Source: Albirhodobacter sp042466415 (lineage in GTDB: Bacteria; Pseudomonadota; Alphaproteobacteria; Rhodobacterales; Rhodobacteraceae). Taken from it: DNA of 64,000 nt. The notes under the pieces were generated by a model. The model was given only the letters and a program-made list of their open reading frames with translations, did no database searches and was not told where the DNA came from. This document shows positions 26,492 to 34,765 of the stretch, in pieces; within the stretch, counting starts at the first letter, position 1, and every line of letters begins with the position of its first letter. Both the position numbers and the translations under genes were made by a program. The DNA is taken from NCBI RefSeq assembly GCF_042466415.1, contig NZ_JAXHCH010000001.1:62001-126000 (forward strand). The letters are read 5' to 3'.

Positions 26492-26527
26492 TGCGCGCGC
26501 CGACCGATTGCCCAGCAGGCGCGCGCA
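26492..26527 (-). repeat. Intercistronic hairpin after the solute-binding gene
   Basis: TGCGCGCGCC and GGCGCGCGCA pair perfectly (10 bp, 16-base loop) starting 12 bases beyond the stop of the binding-protein gene, with no T-run. It resembles the 3' stabilising hairpins that raise binding-protein mRNA over downstream messages. Confidence 0.5.
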
Positions 26528-26539
26528 AAGGTTGGGGTG

Positions 26540-27607
26540 TTACTGGCCAACCCAACGGTTGAATTGGTCAAGCACGGCATCAAGATTGTTCAGATAGTAA
26601 TCGCTATCTTGCACGATCGACCCGTCGACATTCGAACCGACCGGCAAGAACGCCTGCACCTCGTCGGGGAAATCAGACGGGCTGAGGGCTTTGAGCGAGG
26701 CAGGGATTGGCGTTGGTACTTTAGATGCAAAGGCGATCTGGCCTTCAACGTTCTTGATGACATGGCCCATCAACGCTTGGGCGGCCTCGGCATTGGGTGC
26801 GTCGGCGGGAATGGACCAAACGCTGTTGGAATAGCCCGCCTCATTCCATGTGATCTTCATAGGGAAGCCGTTTTCCGATAGCGCGGTGAAGGCACGGTTG
26901 GCCCAAAGGATACCGATATCACACGAGCCATTCTCGAAGGATTCGATCGATTGTCCGCCGCTGGACCACCAAGTGATGCTGTCGGAAATCGCATCCAGCT
27001 TTTTCAAAGCGCGATCAACGTCCAGCGGATAGAGTTCGGCGGGTGCGACGCCATCTGCCAGCAATGCGGCCTCAAGTGTCCAGCCGTATTGAGGGTTGTT
27101 GAAAAAGCAACGCTTGCCGGGGAAAGCTTCCAAATCCCACAAATCCGCCATCTCGGACGGCTTTTTGTCAGGGTACGCGGAATCGTCCCACGCCAGAACC
27201 ATACCAAATGTGCCGACTTGAATGCCGTAGTCATCATAGGTGCCATCAACGAGGTCACCGACCGGAACAACCGAGGTGTCGATTTTTTGCAGCAGGCCAT
27301 CTTTGGCGGCGATTGCAGCGTCATTCATCGTCGGGAACAGCACGAGGCTCCACGGCATTGAACCGGCCTCTGCCGAGGCAAAGAATTTTGTCGCGGAATC
27401 GTTGTAGTCATCAACGACGTTTGCACCGGTATCTGCGGTGAAATCTTTGAAGAGCGTTGCCGCCTCGGCTTCATAGACCACGCCGCCGCTGGTATCATAA
27501 AACAGCACACCGCCAGACTGCGCTGCAAGGGGCTGGGCGCCAACCGCGAGCAGTGCCGCGATGGGGCCGGTTGTCAGGAGAGAGACTTTTTTTGAATTAT
27601 TTTTCAT
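26540..27607 (-). CDS. Polyamine-type ABC transporter periplasmic binding protein
   Basis: A 355-residue secreted receptor of the PotD/PotF-like class. There is an N-terminal signal peptide (cleavage near ALLAVGAQPLAA, about residue 29), then VLFYDTSGGVVYEAEAATLF and NDSATKFFASAEAG at the start of the ligand cleft. A WAN-containing hinge region (ILWANRAF) and a C-terminal lobe follow. It is 30 bases downstream of the ATPase gene and completes the transporter. Its partner permease and ATPase are of the spermidine/putrescine or ferric-iron class, so an amine is likely but not certain. Confidence 0.87.
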   Translation of the reverse strand: MKNNSKKVSLLTTGPIAALLAVGAQPLAAQSGGVLFYDTSGGVVYEAEAATLFKDFTADTGANVVDDYNDSATKFFASAEAGSMPWSLVLFPTMNDAAIAAKDGLLQKIDTSVVPVGDLVDGTYDDYGIQVGTFGMVLAWDDSAYPDKKPSEMADLWDLEAFPGKRCFFNNPQYGWTLEAALLADGVAPAELYPLDVDRALKKLDAISDSITWWSSGGQSIESFENGSCDIGILWANRAFTALSENGFPMKITWNEAGYSNSVWSIPADAPNAEAAQALMGHVIKNVEGQIAFASKVPTPIPASLKALSPSDFPDEVQAFLPVGSNVDGSIVQDSDYYLNNLDAVLDQFNRWVGQ

Positions 27608-27637
27608 TGTTTTACCTCGACTGTTGGGGGTTGGTGT

Positions 27638-28744
27638 TTAGCTTATGTCGCGTGGCACGAGCGCAGATGCGCCCGACCGTACCGAGAGGGTCACCTTGGC
27701 GCCAACCGCTGGAACGGGCCCGCCTGGGTCCAGATCCGCGGCGCATAGCATCCCGTCTATCGCGACCTGCACAGTGTGACGCTGACCGAGAAAACGGCTG
27801 TCTGTCACAACGGCTGTCGTGATCTTGTCGTGCCCTTGGGGCACTGTGCCCGTGCTGAGAACCAATTGTTCCGGCCGAACCGAGCAAAAGGCGTGCGCGG
27901 AGGCGTTGGCGTCGTAGGCGCGGGCGGTGACCACCGCATCGCCTATACGAGCGGTTGTGCCATTTGGGCCGTGACCCATAACTTGCGCAGGGAACAGATT
28001 TGTCCTGCCCAAGAACTTTGCCACGAACAAATCTTTCGGCGCGCGGTATAGTTGCTCGGGCGTTCCAATTTGCGACACTTTCCCATCGCGCATCAGGCCA
28101 ATCCGATCGGAGAGCACAAATGCTTCGTCTTGGTCATGCGTGACGTATATCGCCGTGGTTTGCGACTCGCGCTGAATGCGCCTGATTTCGCCGCCGAGCT
28201 CCTCTCGCAAGGCGCGATCAAGCGCGCCCAACGGTTCGTCAAGAAGCAAAACGCGCGGTCGTTGGGCGAGCGCGCGGCCAAGGGCAACGCGCTGCTGTTG
28301 GCCGCCGGACAATTGCGCGGGATACCGACCCGCTAGGTGACCAAGCCCGGTTAGTTCGATCATCTCGGCCAAACGTTTGACGCGCAGCTTTTCGTCCAGC
28401 TTGCGCGCCCGCAATCCGAATTCAATGTTTTCAGAAACCGTGAGATGCGGAAATAGAGCATAGTTTTGGAACACAAAGCCGATGTCGCGCTTTTGTGTTG
28501 GCACATGCGTCACGTCGGAGTCGTCGATTGCGATCTGGCCCTGTTTTGGTTCCAACAGGCCCGCGATGATACGTAACAGTGTCGATTTGCCAGAACCCGA
28601 TGGACCGATAAGAGTAAAGAATTCGCCCGCTTTCACCTCTATCGCCACATCTTGCAGGGCAGGCGTGCCATTGTAATCGAGGTGGATATCGGACGCGACA
28701 ACGCGGCCCAAGCTGGTTTCGTTAAACTGTGAAATCATATTCAT
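27638..28744 (-). CDS. ABC transporter ATPase, PotA/FbpC type
   Basis: A 368-residue nucleotide-binding subunit. Walker A GPSGSGKST is near residue 47, the signature LSGGQQQRVALGRAL near 145, and Walker B VLLLDEPLGALD near 167. A C-terminal TOBE regulatory domain (about 255-368) follows, as in PotA. Its start overlaps the fused permease stop by 4 bases. It powers uptake by the 600-residue permease and the binding protein at 26540-27607. Regulation by the operator at 30.6 kb is likely because it lies inside that transcript. Confidence 0.92.
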   Translation of the reverse strand: MNMISQFNETSLGRVVASDIHLDYNGTPALQDVAIEVKAGEFFTLIGPSGSGKSTLLRIIAGLLEPKQGQIAIDDSDVTHVPTQKRDIGFVFQNYALFPHLTVSENIEFGLRARKLDEKLRVKRLAEMIELTGLGHLAGRYPAQLSGGQQQRVALGRALAQRPRVLLLDEPLGALDRALREELGGEIRRIQRESQTTAIYVTHDQDEAFVLSDRIGLMRDGKVSQIGTPEQLYRAPKDLFVAKFLGRTNLFPAQVMGHGPNGTTARIGDAVVTARAYDANASAHAFCSVRPEQLVLSTGTVPQGHDKITTAVVTDSRFLGQRHTVQVAIDGMLCAADLDPGGPVPAVGAKVTLSVRSGASALVPRDIS

Positions 28745-30543
28745 GTTCTCTCCCGAACAAGAGCGCGGCGTCGTGCCATGATCGAACTGACGACCCCACG
28801 CACAGCAACGATCGCCACAACCGAAATGATGAGCAGTGAGGCCATGGCAGGAACCGTCGGCACGACACCGCTCTCGAGATATTTATAAATGGTCACGGGC
28901 AGCGTTTTACTCGGGCCTGTTTGCAAAAACAGCGCGAGCACGACTTCATCCCAAGAGGTGACAAAGGCGATAGCGAAGGCACCGACGACGCTTGGCATAA
29001 TGCCGCGAACAACTACCGCCCAAAACGTGCGAGTGCGCGAGACACCCAACGTCCATGCGGCTTCCTCCACCCCGCGATTGGCACCGGCCATCGCAGCCGT
29101 AATCAACGCAAAGGCCAAAGGCGCGGCGATGACCGTGTGCGCGAGGACAAGCCCGAGTGTTGTTCCGGTTAATTTCAGCTTTAGCTCGACATCAAAGATG
29201 CCAATCGCCAGCAAGATCGCGGGTGCAATGATCGGTGCAAGCGCGAGGCCACTGATTACGGCCTTTCCCGTCGTTGACTTTATGCTGTTTGTCACGCGTG
29301 CCAGCACCAGGCCGATCAACACGGAAAGCGTTGCCGTTCCAGTGCCAACCACGACCGATTGCAGGATCGGACCCAGCCAGATTTTCGATGTGAATACCTC
29401 GCCGAACCATTTTAGCGTAAAGCCGCGTGGCGGGAAAACAACCGTTCCAGTGTCACCGATTGAGAGCGGAAAGACGAACAGGACCGGGACGACCAAGATC
29501 GTGACGGTGACGACTGTGCAGATCGCTGCGACAGCCATCGGCGGCGACCAGCGGAAGGGCCGCTCCGCGCTAACACCTTTGGCTTGAACCGATCCGACGC
29601 CGCCCGCCTGAAACCCGCCCGCCGCTTTAAGCACGCCGACATAGCAAATTGCCGTTGCAACCAGCAAGACAACCCCCATCGCGCTTGCAATACCCCAGCG
29701 GAAAATGTCGATCTGCTGCTGGATGAAGACAGCTATCGTCTGGTCACGCGGACCACCAAGGATGGCGGGCACCACGAAAAAGCTGAGGGACAGGATGAAG
29801 ATCAGCAACGCGCCGCTGAGCAGGGATGAGCTGACCATTGGCAGATAGACGCGGAAGAACGAGTAAGATGCGCTCGCGCCCATTGTTCGCGCGGCCAGCA
29901 ACAGGTTGCCATCAACTGCCACCATGCCCGCATAAAGAATAAGGATCATGTAGGGCAACAGGTACATAACCGTCCCGACAAGCACGCCGGCTTGGGAATA
30001 CAGCAGCGAGAACTCACCAAACCCAAGCGCTAGGCTGGCTTGGTTAAGGGGGCCGTTCGGCGACAAAATTGACGTCACCGCGAACAGCCGCACCACGATC
30101 GAGACCCAGAACGGGATGAGGATCAACAGCAACAAGACCGACGCGGGCCACTTGTTAAGCCGTGAAATGAAATAGGCGGTGGGAAATGCGAGCGCTGTTG
30201 TGATGATCGTAGAGAAAAGCGCGAGCCTCAACGTCCGCATCTCGACCAACAACAAAAAATCGTCGCCAAGTAATTGCCGGAAGTTGTCCAGAGTTAAGAC
30301 GAGGTTCTGAAGGTCAAATTTGCCACTCGGTGACAAACTGCGCAGAACAACTGTCGTGATCGGCCAAACGAAAAAGATGACATAAAACGCGATAATCGGG
30401 GCAATCAACGCCCACCGCGCCATGAGCGATTGGGCGCGAGGGGAAAGGCCGCGCGTCACCGACATACCGCGCGCCATTTTGTGCGCGTGCGTAATATCGT
30501 GGGGGCTGTCCCATGCAGAAGCATTCTTGTGTTCTAAAAGCAT
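28741..30543 (-). CDS. ABC transporter permease, fused two-domain (PotB-PotC-like)
   Basis: A 600-residue membrane protein containing two complete binding-protein-dependent permease domains in one chain. The first half (about residues 45-310) has an EAA-type loop (AARTMGASASYSFFRVYLPM) and the second half (about 335-590) another (VEEAAWTLGVSRTRTFWAVVVRGIMP). A linker of roughly 25 residues joins them. Potassium or amine importers usually use two separate permeases; single-chain forms are known for ferric-type importers. It is the first gene of the operon, directly after the TATAAC operator. The start ATG 30543 lies behind GAGAGAA. Confidence 0.88.
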   Translation of the reverse strand: MLLEHKNASAWDSPHDITHAHKMARGMSVTRGLSPRAQSLMARWALIAPIIAFYVIFFVWPITTVVLRSLSPSGKFDLQNLVLTLDNFRQLLGDDFLLLVEMRTLRLALFSTIITTALAFPTAYFISRLNKWPASVLLLLILIPFWVSIVVRLFAVTSILSPNGPLNQASLALGFGEFSLLYSQAGVLVGTVMYLLPYMILILYAGMVAVDGNLLLAARTMGASASYSFFRVYLPMVSSSLLSGALLIFILSLSFFVVPAILGGPRDQTIAVFIQQQIDIFRWGIASAMGVVLLVATAICYVGVLKAAGGFQAGGVGSVQAKGVSAERPFRWSPPMAVAAICTVVTVTILVVPVLFVFPLSIGDTGTVVFPPRGFTLKWFGEVFTSKIWLGPILQSVVVGTGTATLSVLIGLVLARVTNSIKSTTGKAVISGLALAPIIAPAILLAIGIFDVELKLKLTGTTLGLVLAHTVIAAPLAFALITAAMAGANRGVEEAAWTLGVSRTRTFWAVVVRGIMPSVVGAFAIAFVTSWDEVVLALFLQTGPSKTLPVTIYKYLESGVVPTVPAMASLLIISVVAIVAVRGVVSSIMARRRALVRERT

Positions 30544-30602
30544 CGCGTTCTCTCATATTCGCCGAAATAACTCTGGCAACGAATCTGCGATCGCACTACC
30601 GT

Positions 30603-30640
30603 TGCTATAACAGTAATGCAGATGTTATAACACATGTAAA
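30603..30640. promoter_or_regulatory. Two-part operator between the transporter operon and a GntR gene
   Basis: TATAACAG and TATAACACATGTAAA lie 20 bases apart, as at 22179-22213, where the second core is identical over 15 bases. It sits 60-97 bases before the permease ATG and about 85 bases before the divergent GntR ATG, so it can control both. Confidence 0.7.
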
Positions 30641-30724
30641 CTGATTTAGTTATTTTTTTGGTACTCAAACTTCAGTTGCAAATAATGTAAGCAGTCTGAA
30701 ATTAGAAAGGGAGCCGGCACGGGT

Positions 30725-31357
30725 ATGGGGTACGAAGCAACGACCGCGTCCGAGTCAATTTTTGGGCGTTTGCGCCAGAAACTGTGCGAAGGAAACTTTG
30801 AGCCAGGAGAGCGGATTTCGATCCGTGCGCTGGCCTTAGCCGAAGGCACGAGCATCATGCCAGCGCGCGACGCTGTGCGTCAGCTTGTTGCGACGGGGGC
30901 CCTTCAGTTTGTCGATAGCCGCTCGATCATAGTTCCGACGCTGACTCCGGAAAGTCACCACGACATTCTGAATGCGCGAATTTACCTTGAAGGCGAAATC
31001 GCCCGCAAAGCATTCCTTCAGTTGACCCAAGGCGATCTGAAGCTGTTGCGAGAGTTTGACGAGGCCATCAACAAGGCGATCGTCGAGAAAGATGTCTCGA
31101 GCTACATGCGGAACAACCACGCGTTTCATTTTCTGATCTATAATAAGGGTATGTCGCCCGTATTGCTCAATCTGATCCAAATCCTCTGGATGCGCTACGG
31201 ACCCTCAATGCGGTTTATCAGTGTGAAATACGGGGCCTCTAATTTTGCGGACGATTTCCACCATGAGATCACCGAAGCTTTGGGGGCGGGGGACGCTGAA
31301 CGGTTCGTGGCGGCCATTCGAGCAGACGTCAAACAGGGGATGGATTTTCTTGTTTGA
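30725..31357 (+). CDS. GntR-family regulator with FCD domain (second copy)
   Basis: A 210-residue regulator. The N-terminal winged helix (about 10-75, with RISIRALALAEGTSIMPARDAVRQLVATGALQ) precedes a helical FCD domain whose histidines lie in NNHAFHFLIY and DDFHHEI. It is divergent from the transporter operon across a gap holding the TATAAC operator, so it is the best candidate for the protein binding that operator. It is paralogous to the GntR gene at 22981. After it, 31358-31444 holds nothing recognised. Confidence 0.88.
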   Translation: MGYEATTASESIFGRLRQKLCEGNFEPGERISIRALALAEGTSIMPARDAVRQLVATGALQFVDSRSIIVPTLTPESHHDILNARIYLEGEIARKAFLQLTQGDLKLLREFDEAINKAIVEKDVSSYMRNNHAFHFLIYNKGMSPVLLNLIQILWMRYGPSMRFISVKYGASNFADDFHHEITEALGAGDAERFVAAIRADVKQGMDFLV

Positions 31358-31444
31358 TTCAGTCTGGCAATCGATCCGATAGGTCTGATGTGCAACGATC
31401 AGACGCGCTTGCGGATCGAGGCTACGATAGAGCGGCTCGCAGCG

Positions 31445-32350
31445 TCAGGTCAGCACATGGTTTTCGGGCAGCAAAGCTTCGGGGGCAGGGCGGTCCAGCG
31501 CCTCGGACACGGATACTTCGATCACGCGACAGATCGCGTCCAGCGGTAGGCCATTATGCAGATTGTGAAATGGCAATTCCAATTCATTGGTCACGGCTTG
31601 CAGTCCGAAGAACACATAGGCGACGACCGCAGCGAGAAGGGGCGCAAACCATCCGGTCGCGTCGATCAAGGCGAAGGGCATGATGAAACAGTAGAAATAG
31701 GTCGTGCGGCGCACCAGAAGCGAATAAACGAAGGGCAGGGGTGTTGTCTTGATCCGCTCACAGCCTGCCTGCGCCAACCCCAAAGCAGCGAGTGTCTCCG
31801 TCATCGCCACCTGACCTAGCGTCGTCAGGGAACCACTTTTCCCAAGGTCATGGAAACGGTTCGCAATGGCGTTCAACGCGGCATCCGCCGCATTTCTGCG
31901 CGAGATCAACGCGTCCGCCTGCGCCTCCCCGACCCATCCAACGATGTCAGATCGCACGTCAACACCGCGCAAAAACCCACGATGAAGATGCACGAAGGCC
32001 ACCGCATGCGTCATGATAAAGTCGCGATCCTCGCCCTTGCCGACGAAAACGCTCGTTTGGCGCCCTAAACTGCGGACATCGGCAATCATGCTACCCAATA
32101 GCTTGCGCGCTTCCCACCAACGGTCATAGGCAGCATTGTTGCGAAAGCCCAAGAACAACGACAATGCCACCCCGAAAACCCCCATAGCGGCAATGGAGAT
32201 ATGGGGAAGCCGCACCACGTGATGATCTATCAGCAAAACCGCGAGCGACAGGAGAGTGACCCCGATAATCCGGCTCATAATCCGCGGGATCACCGACCCT
32301 TGAATTACAAAGAACAACCGCAATGAAGACGGGGCTTCCCTGACGATCAT
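31445..32350 (-). CDS. Bestrophin-family membrane protein (UPF0187)
   Basis: A 301-residue anion-channel-like membrane protein. The start at ATG 32350 is chosen because the family begins MIVR and GGAGA lies upstream; the frame extends to 32386. The characteristic FRNNAAYDRWWEARKLLG stretch follows the first membrane helices (about residue 65). GWFAPLLAAVVAYVFFGLQ and the ELELPFHNLHNGLPLDAICR end also match. Bacterial bestrophins conduct ions, though their physiology is poorly known. It is not obviously tied to the neighbouring operons. Confidence 0.88.
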   Translation of the reverse strand: MIVREAPSSLRLFFVIQGSVIPRIMSRIIGVTLLSLAVLLIDHHVVRLPHISIAAMGVFGVALSLFLGFRNNAAYDRWWEARKLLGSMIADVRSLGRQTSVFVGKGEDRDFIMTHAVAFVHLHRGFLRGVDVRSDIVGWVGEAQADALISRRNAADAALNAIANRFHDLGKSGSLTTLGQVAMTETLAALGLAQAGCERIKTTPLPFVYSLLVRRTTYFYCFIMPFALIDATGWFAPLLAAVVAYVFFGLQAVTNELELPFHNLHNGLPLDAICRVIEVSVSEALDRPAPEALLPENHVLT

Positions 32351-32763
32351 GTGGCTTTCTCCAACGGGTCGGAAATCTGTGCTCAATGCCGCCGTGACAA
32401 CGCCGCATTAAATCCGAGGTTAGCAGTTGAAATTCAAAGGTAAAGCGTTTGCGAACGGCTTGCGCGGGCACCGCTTTGATTATCCGTGTGACTACGCGTT
32501 AAAGCTGAAAAAGTGAACGCATAGATGGGGTGTCCTCGGGAGCTATCTCAAAATACTTTGCCCATCTTGGCGATCGGTCGAGAAATCGCGCCTGCTGCAT
32601 ACGTGACAAATCCTGTACTGCGACAATATGGCATGCAAGTCGCGCCGGAACGGGGGTTATCCACCCCTATCGCAGGGGGTATCGTCATCGGGTCGCATGT
32701 TACACGGACGTCAGACAGTCGGTTTAACGACATCTCGTAAAGTCATGCCAAGTGGAGTTCATC
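32351..32763. other. Divergent promoter region, 413 bp
   Basis: No coding region is supported here. It holds a divergent promoter zone for the bestrophin and CoA-transferase genes and a C/G-rich triplet at 32652-32680, in which ACCCCT can pair with either flanking GGGGT or AGGGG segment. Nothing else stands out. Confidence 0.4.
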
Positions 32764-34278
32764 ATGACGAGGACCATTCGCACAGCACCCGCGTCGCTGA
32801 AATCCAAGATCATGAGCGCCGATGCCGCCGCATCTCTTATCCATAACGGCGCAACACTCGGGATGAGCGGCTTTACCGGATCGGGCTATCCCAAGGCGGT
32901 TCCTTTGGCGCTCGCAGCGCAGATCGAAACGGAACACGCGGCGGGAAATCCGTTTCAGGTGAAAGTCTGGTCAGGCGCATCTACAGGGCCTGAGTTGGAC
33001 GGCGCATTGGCCAAGGCAAACGGAATCGATTTTCGCATGCCCTACAACTCGGACCCTGTCGCGCGCGAGAAAATCAATGCGGGCGAGATGAACTATTGCG
33101 ACATGCACTTGAGCCAAGTCGCGCCAATGGCGTGGCAAGGCTTTCTGGGCGATCTGGATACCGCCGTCGTCGAAATTTCCGGATTTACACCTGAGGGCGA
33201 TCTGATCCCATCGTCATCAGTCGGCAATAATAAAACATGGTTGGAGCGGGCGCAAAACATCATCCTCGAGGTGAACAGCTGGCAAAGTGACGCGCTGAAC
33301 GGGATGCATGATATCTATTACGGCACGGCTTTGCCGCCCAACCGTTTGCCGATCCCGCTTGTGAAACCGGATGATCGCATCGGCCAAACTCATTTTAAAG
33401 TGGACCCTCGTAAGATCATCGCGATCGTTGAAACCGACACGCCGGATCGCAACGCGCCTTTTGCCAAGCCCGATAGCACAGCGAAGGCGATTGCGGGGCA
33501 TCTGCTGGAGTTTCTGAAACACGAGGTCAATCTCGGTCGCATGCCGGCCGCTTTATTGCCGCTGCAATCAGGCGTCGGAAATGTCACCAATGCGGTTTTG
33601 GCGGGTTTGCTGGACAGCCCCTTTGAAAACATGACCTCTTTTACCGAGGTTATTCAGGACGGTATGCTCGATCTGCTGGATGCGGGTAAGTTGCGGATGG
33701 CGTCCGCGACCGCGTTTTCCTTAAGCCCCGAGGCTGCACTGCGCTTCAACGCCGATGCGCATCGCTACCGTGACAAGCTTATTTTGCGGCCTCAAGAGAT
33801 ATCGAACCACCCCGAATTGGTGCGTCGACTTGGGTGCATCGCGATGAACGGGATGATCGAGGCCGATATCTATGGCAACGTGAATTCGACCCATGTCATG
33901 GGCTCGCGGATGCAAAATGGTATCGGCGGCTCTGGCGACTTTGCGCGTAACGCCTATGTCTCGATCTTCGTGACCCCGTCTACGGCCAAAGGTGGCAAAA
34001 TCTCGGCGATCGTTCCAATGGCGAGCCACGTGGATCATATTGCGCAAGACGTTCAGGTGATTGTTACAGAACAAGGCCTTGCCGATCTTCGCGGTTTGGC
34101 GCCCAAGCAAAGAGCGATGAAAATTATCGAAAATTGCTCGCACCCTGATTACCGCGACGCGCTGCGTGACTATTATCAGCGCGCTCAGCACAGCAGCTTT
34201 GGCAAACACGCGCCGCACGCGCTTCCCGAGGCGTTAAGCTGGCATCAGCGATATATCGAGACGGGGTCGATGAAGTAA
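32764..34278 (+). CDS. Acetyl-CoA hydrolase/CoA-transferase family, succinyl-CoA:acetate type
   Basis: A 504-residue cytosolic enzyme of the family that includes AarC/Cat1, moving CoA between succinyl-CoA and acetate. The catalytic glutamate is in SFTEVIQDGML near residue 298, and the substrate-binding GSGDFARNAY region lies near 390. ATG 32764 is chosen because GGAG precedes it; an upstream GTG at 32752 is in frame but lacks a site. It stands alone between the bestrophin and the taurine locus. Its role could be to use or make acetyl-CoA from acetate. Confidence 0.85.
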   Translation: MTRTIRTAPASLKSKIMSADAAASLIHNGATLGMSGFTGSGYPKAVPLALAAQIETEHAAGNPFQVKVWSGASTGPELDGALAKANGIDFRMPYNSDPVAREKINAGEMNYCDMHLSQVAPMAWQGFLGDLDTAVVEISGFTPEGDLIPSSSVGNNKTWLERAQNIILEVNSWQSDALNGMHDIYYGTALPPNRLPIPLVKPDDRIGQTHFKVDPRKIIAIVETDTPDRNAPFAKPDSTAKAIAGHLLEFLKHEVNLGRMPAALLPLQSGVGNVTNAVLAGLLDSPFENMTSFTEVIQDGMLDLLDAGKLRMASATAFSLSPEAALRFNADAHRYRDKLILRPQEISNHPELVRRLGCIAMNGMIEADIYGNVNSTHVMGSRMQNGIGGSGDFARNAYVSIFVTPSTAKGGKISAIVPMASHVDHIAQDVQVIVTEQGLADLRGLAPKQRAMKIIENCSHPDYRDALRDYYQRAQHSSFGKHAPHALPEALSWHQRYIETGSMK

Positions 34279-34765
34279 CGAAAGCCGACTTCGGGGGGCC
34301 AAAACATAAACCTGATTTTCAGAACTGATATAAACATTCAGCCACGCCATTGAAGCAAACTTAGGTGCGGTGCGACCACAGCACGATCTGTTGCCGCGGG
34401 CGGCTTCGGGTAGGATCGCTCGGGATGCGTCACGGCGTTGGACGTGGTTTCACGAGCAAAGAGTTTACTGTGTGAGCAAGCTAAAGTCGACAATTCGCCG
34501 CAATAAAAATTAAGCCAGTCCACGTGTTGTGGGAGTGGATGGGACCTTGGCTTACTGAGGTCGTCCCAAAATCGATTTGGCAGATAATCCGTCTTATGTA
34601 ATAAATTCTCTCCCTTTCATATCCGCGCCCTGCATATATCGATTTTCGCATCCGATACAGAAGACCACGCAAACTGGACTTACGGAGGAAGACCTCTGGC
34701 CCTATGCTAAATTTTGATTGTCTGGCAGAGCTTTATCATCATCTCACGTGCAAAAGAGACCTCCC
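34279..34765. other. 487-bp intergenic region upstream of the aldehyde dehydrogenase
   Basis: No open frame here looks like a gene. The right end carries the TauR-like direct repeats (34674-34705). The rest is A+T richer than its neighbours and holds no motif I could assign. Confidence 0.5.
34674..34705 (+). promoter_or_regulatory. TauR-type box upstream of the aldehyde dehydrogenase
   Basis: CTGGACTTAC and CTGGCCCTAT are direct repeats whose starts are 22 bases apart. They match the TauR half-sites CTGGACTTAA and CTGGACCTAA, known from Rhodobacter capsulatus, at 9 and 8 of 10 bases. The same 22-base spacing occurs before tauR here. Confidence 0.6.
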
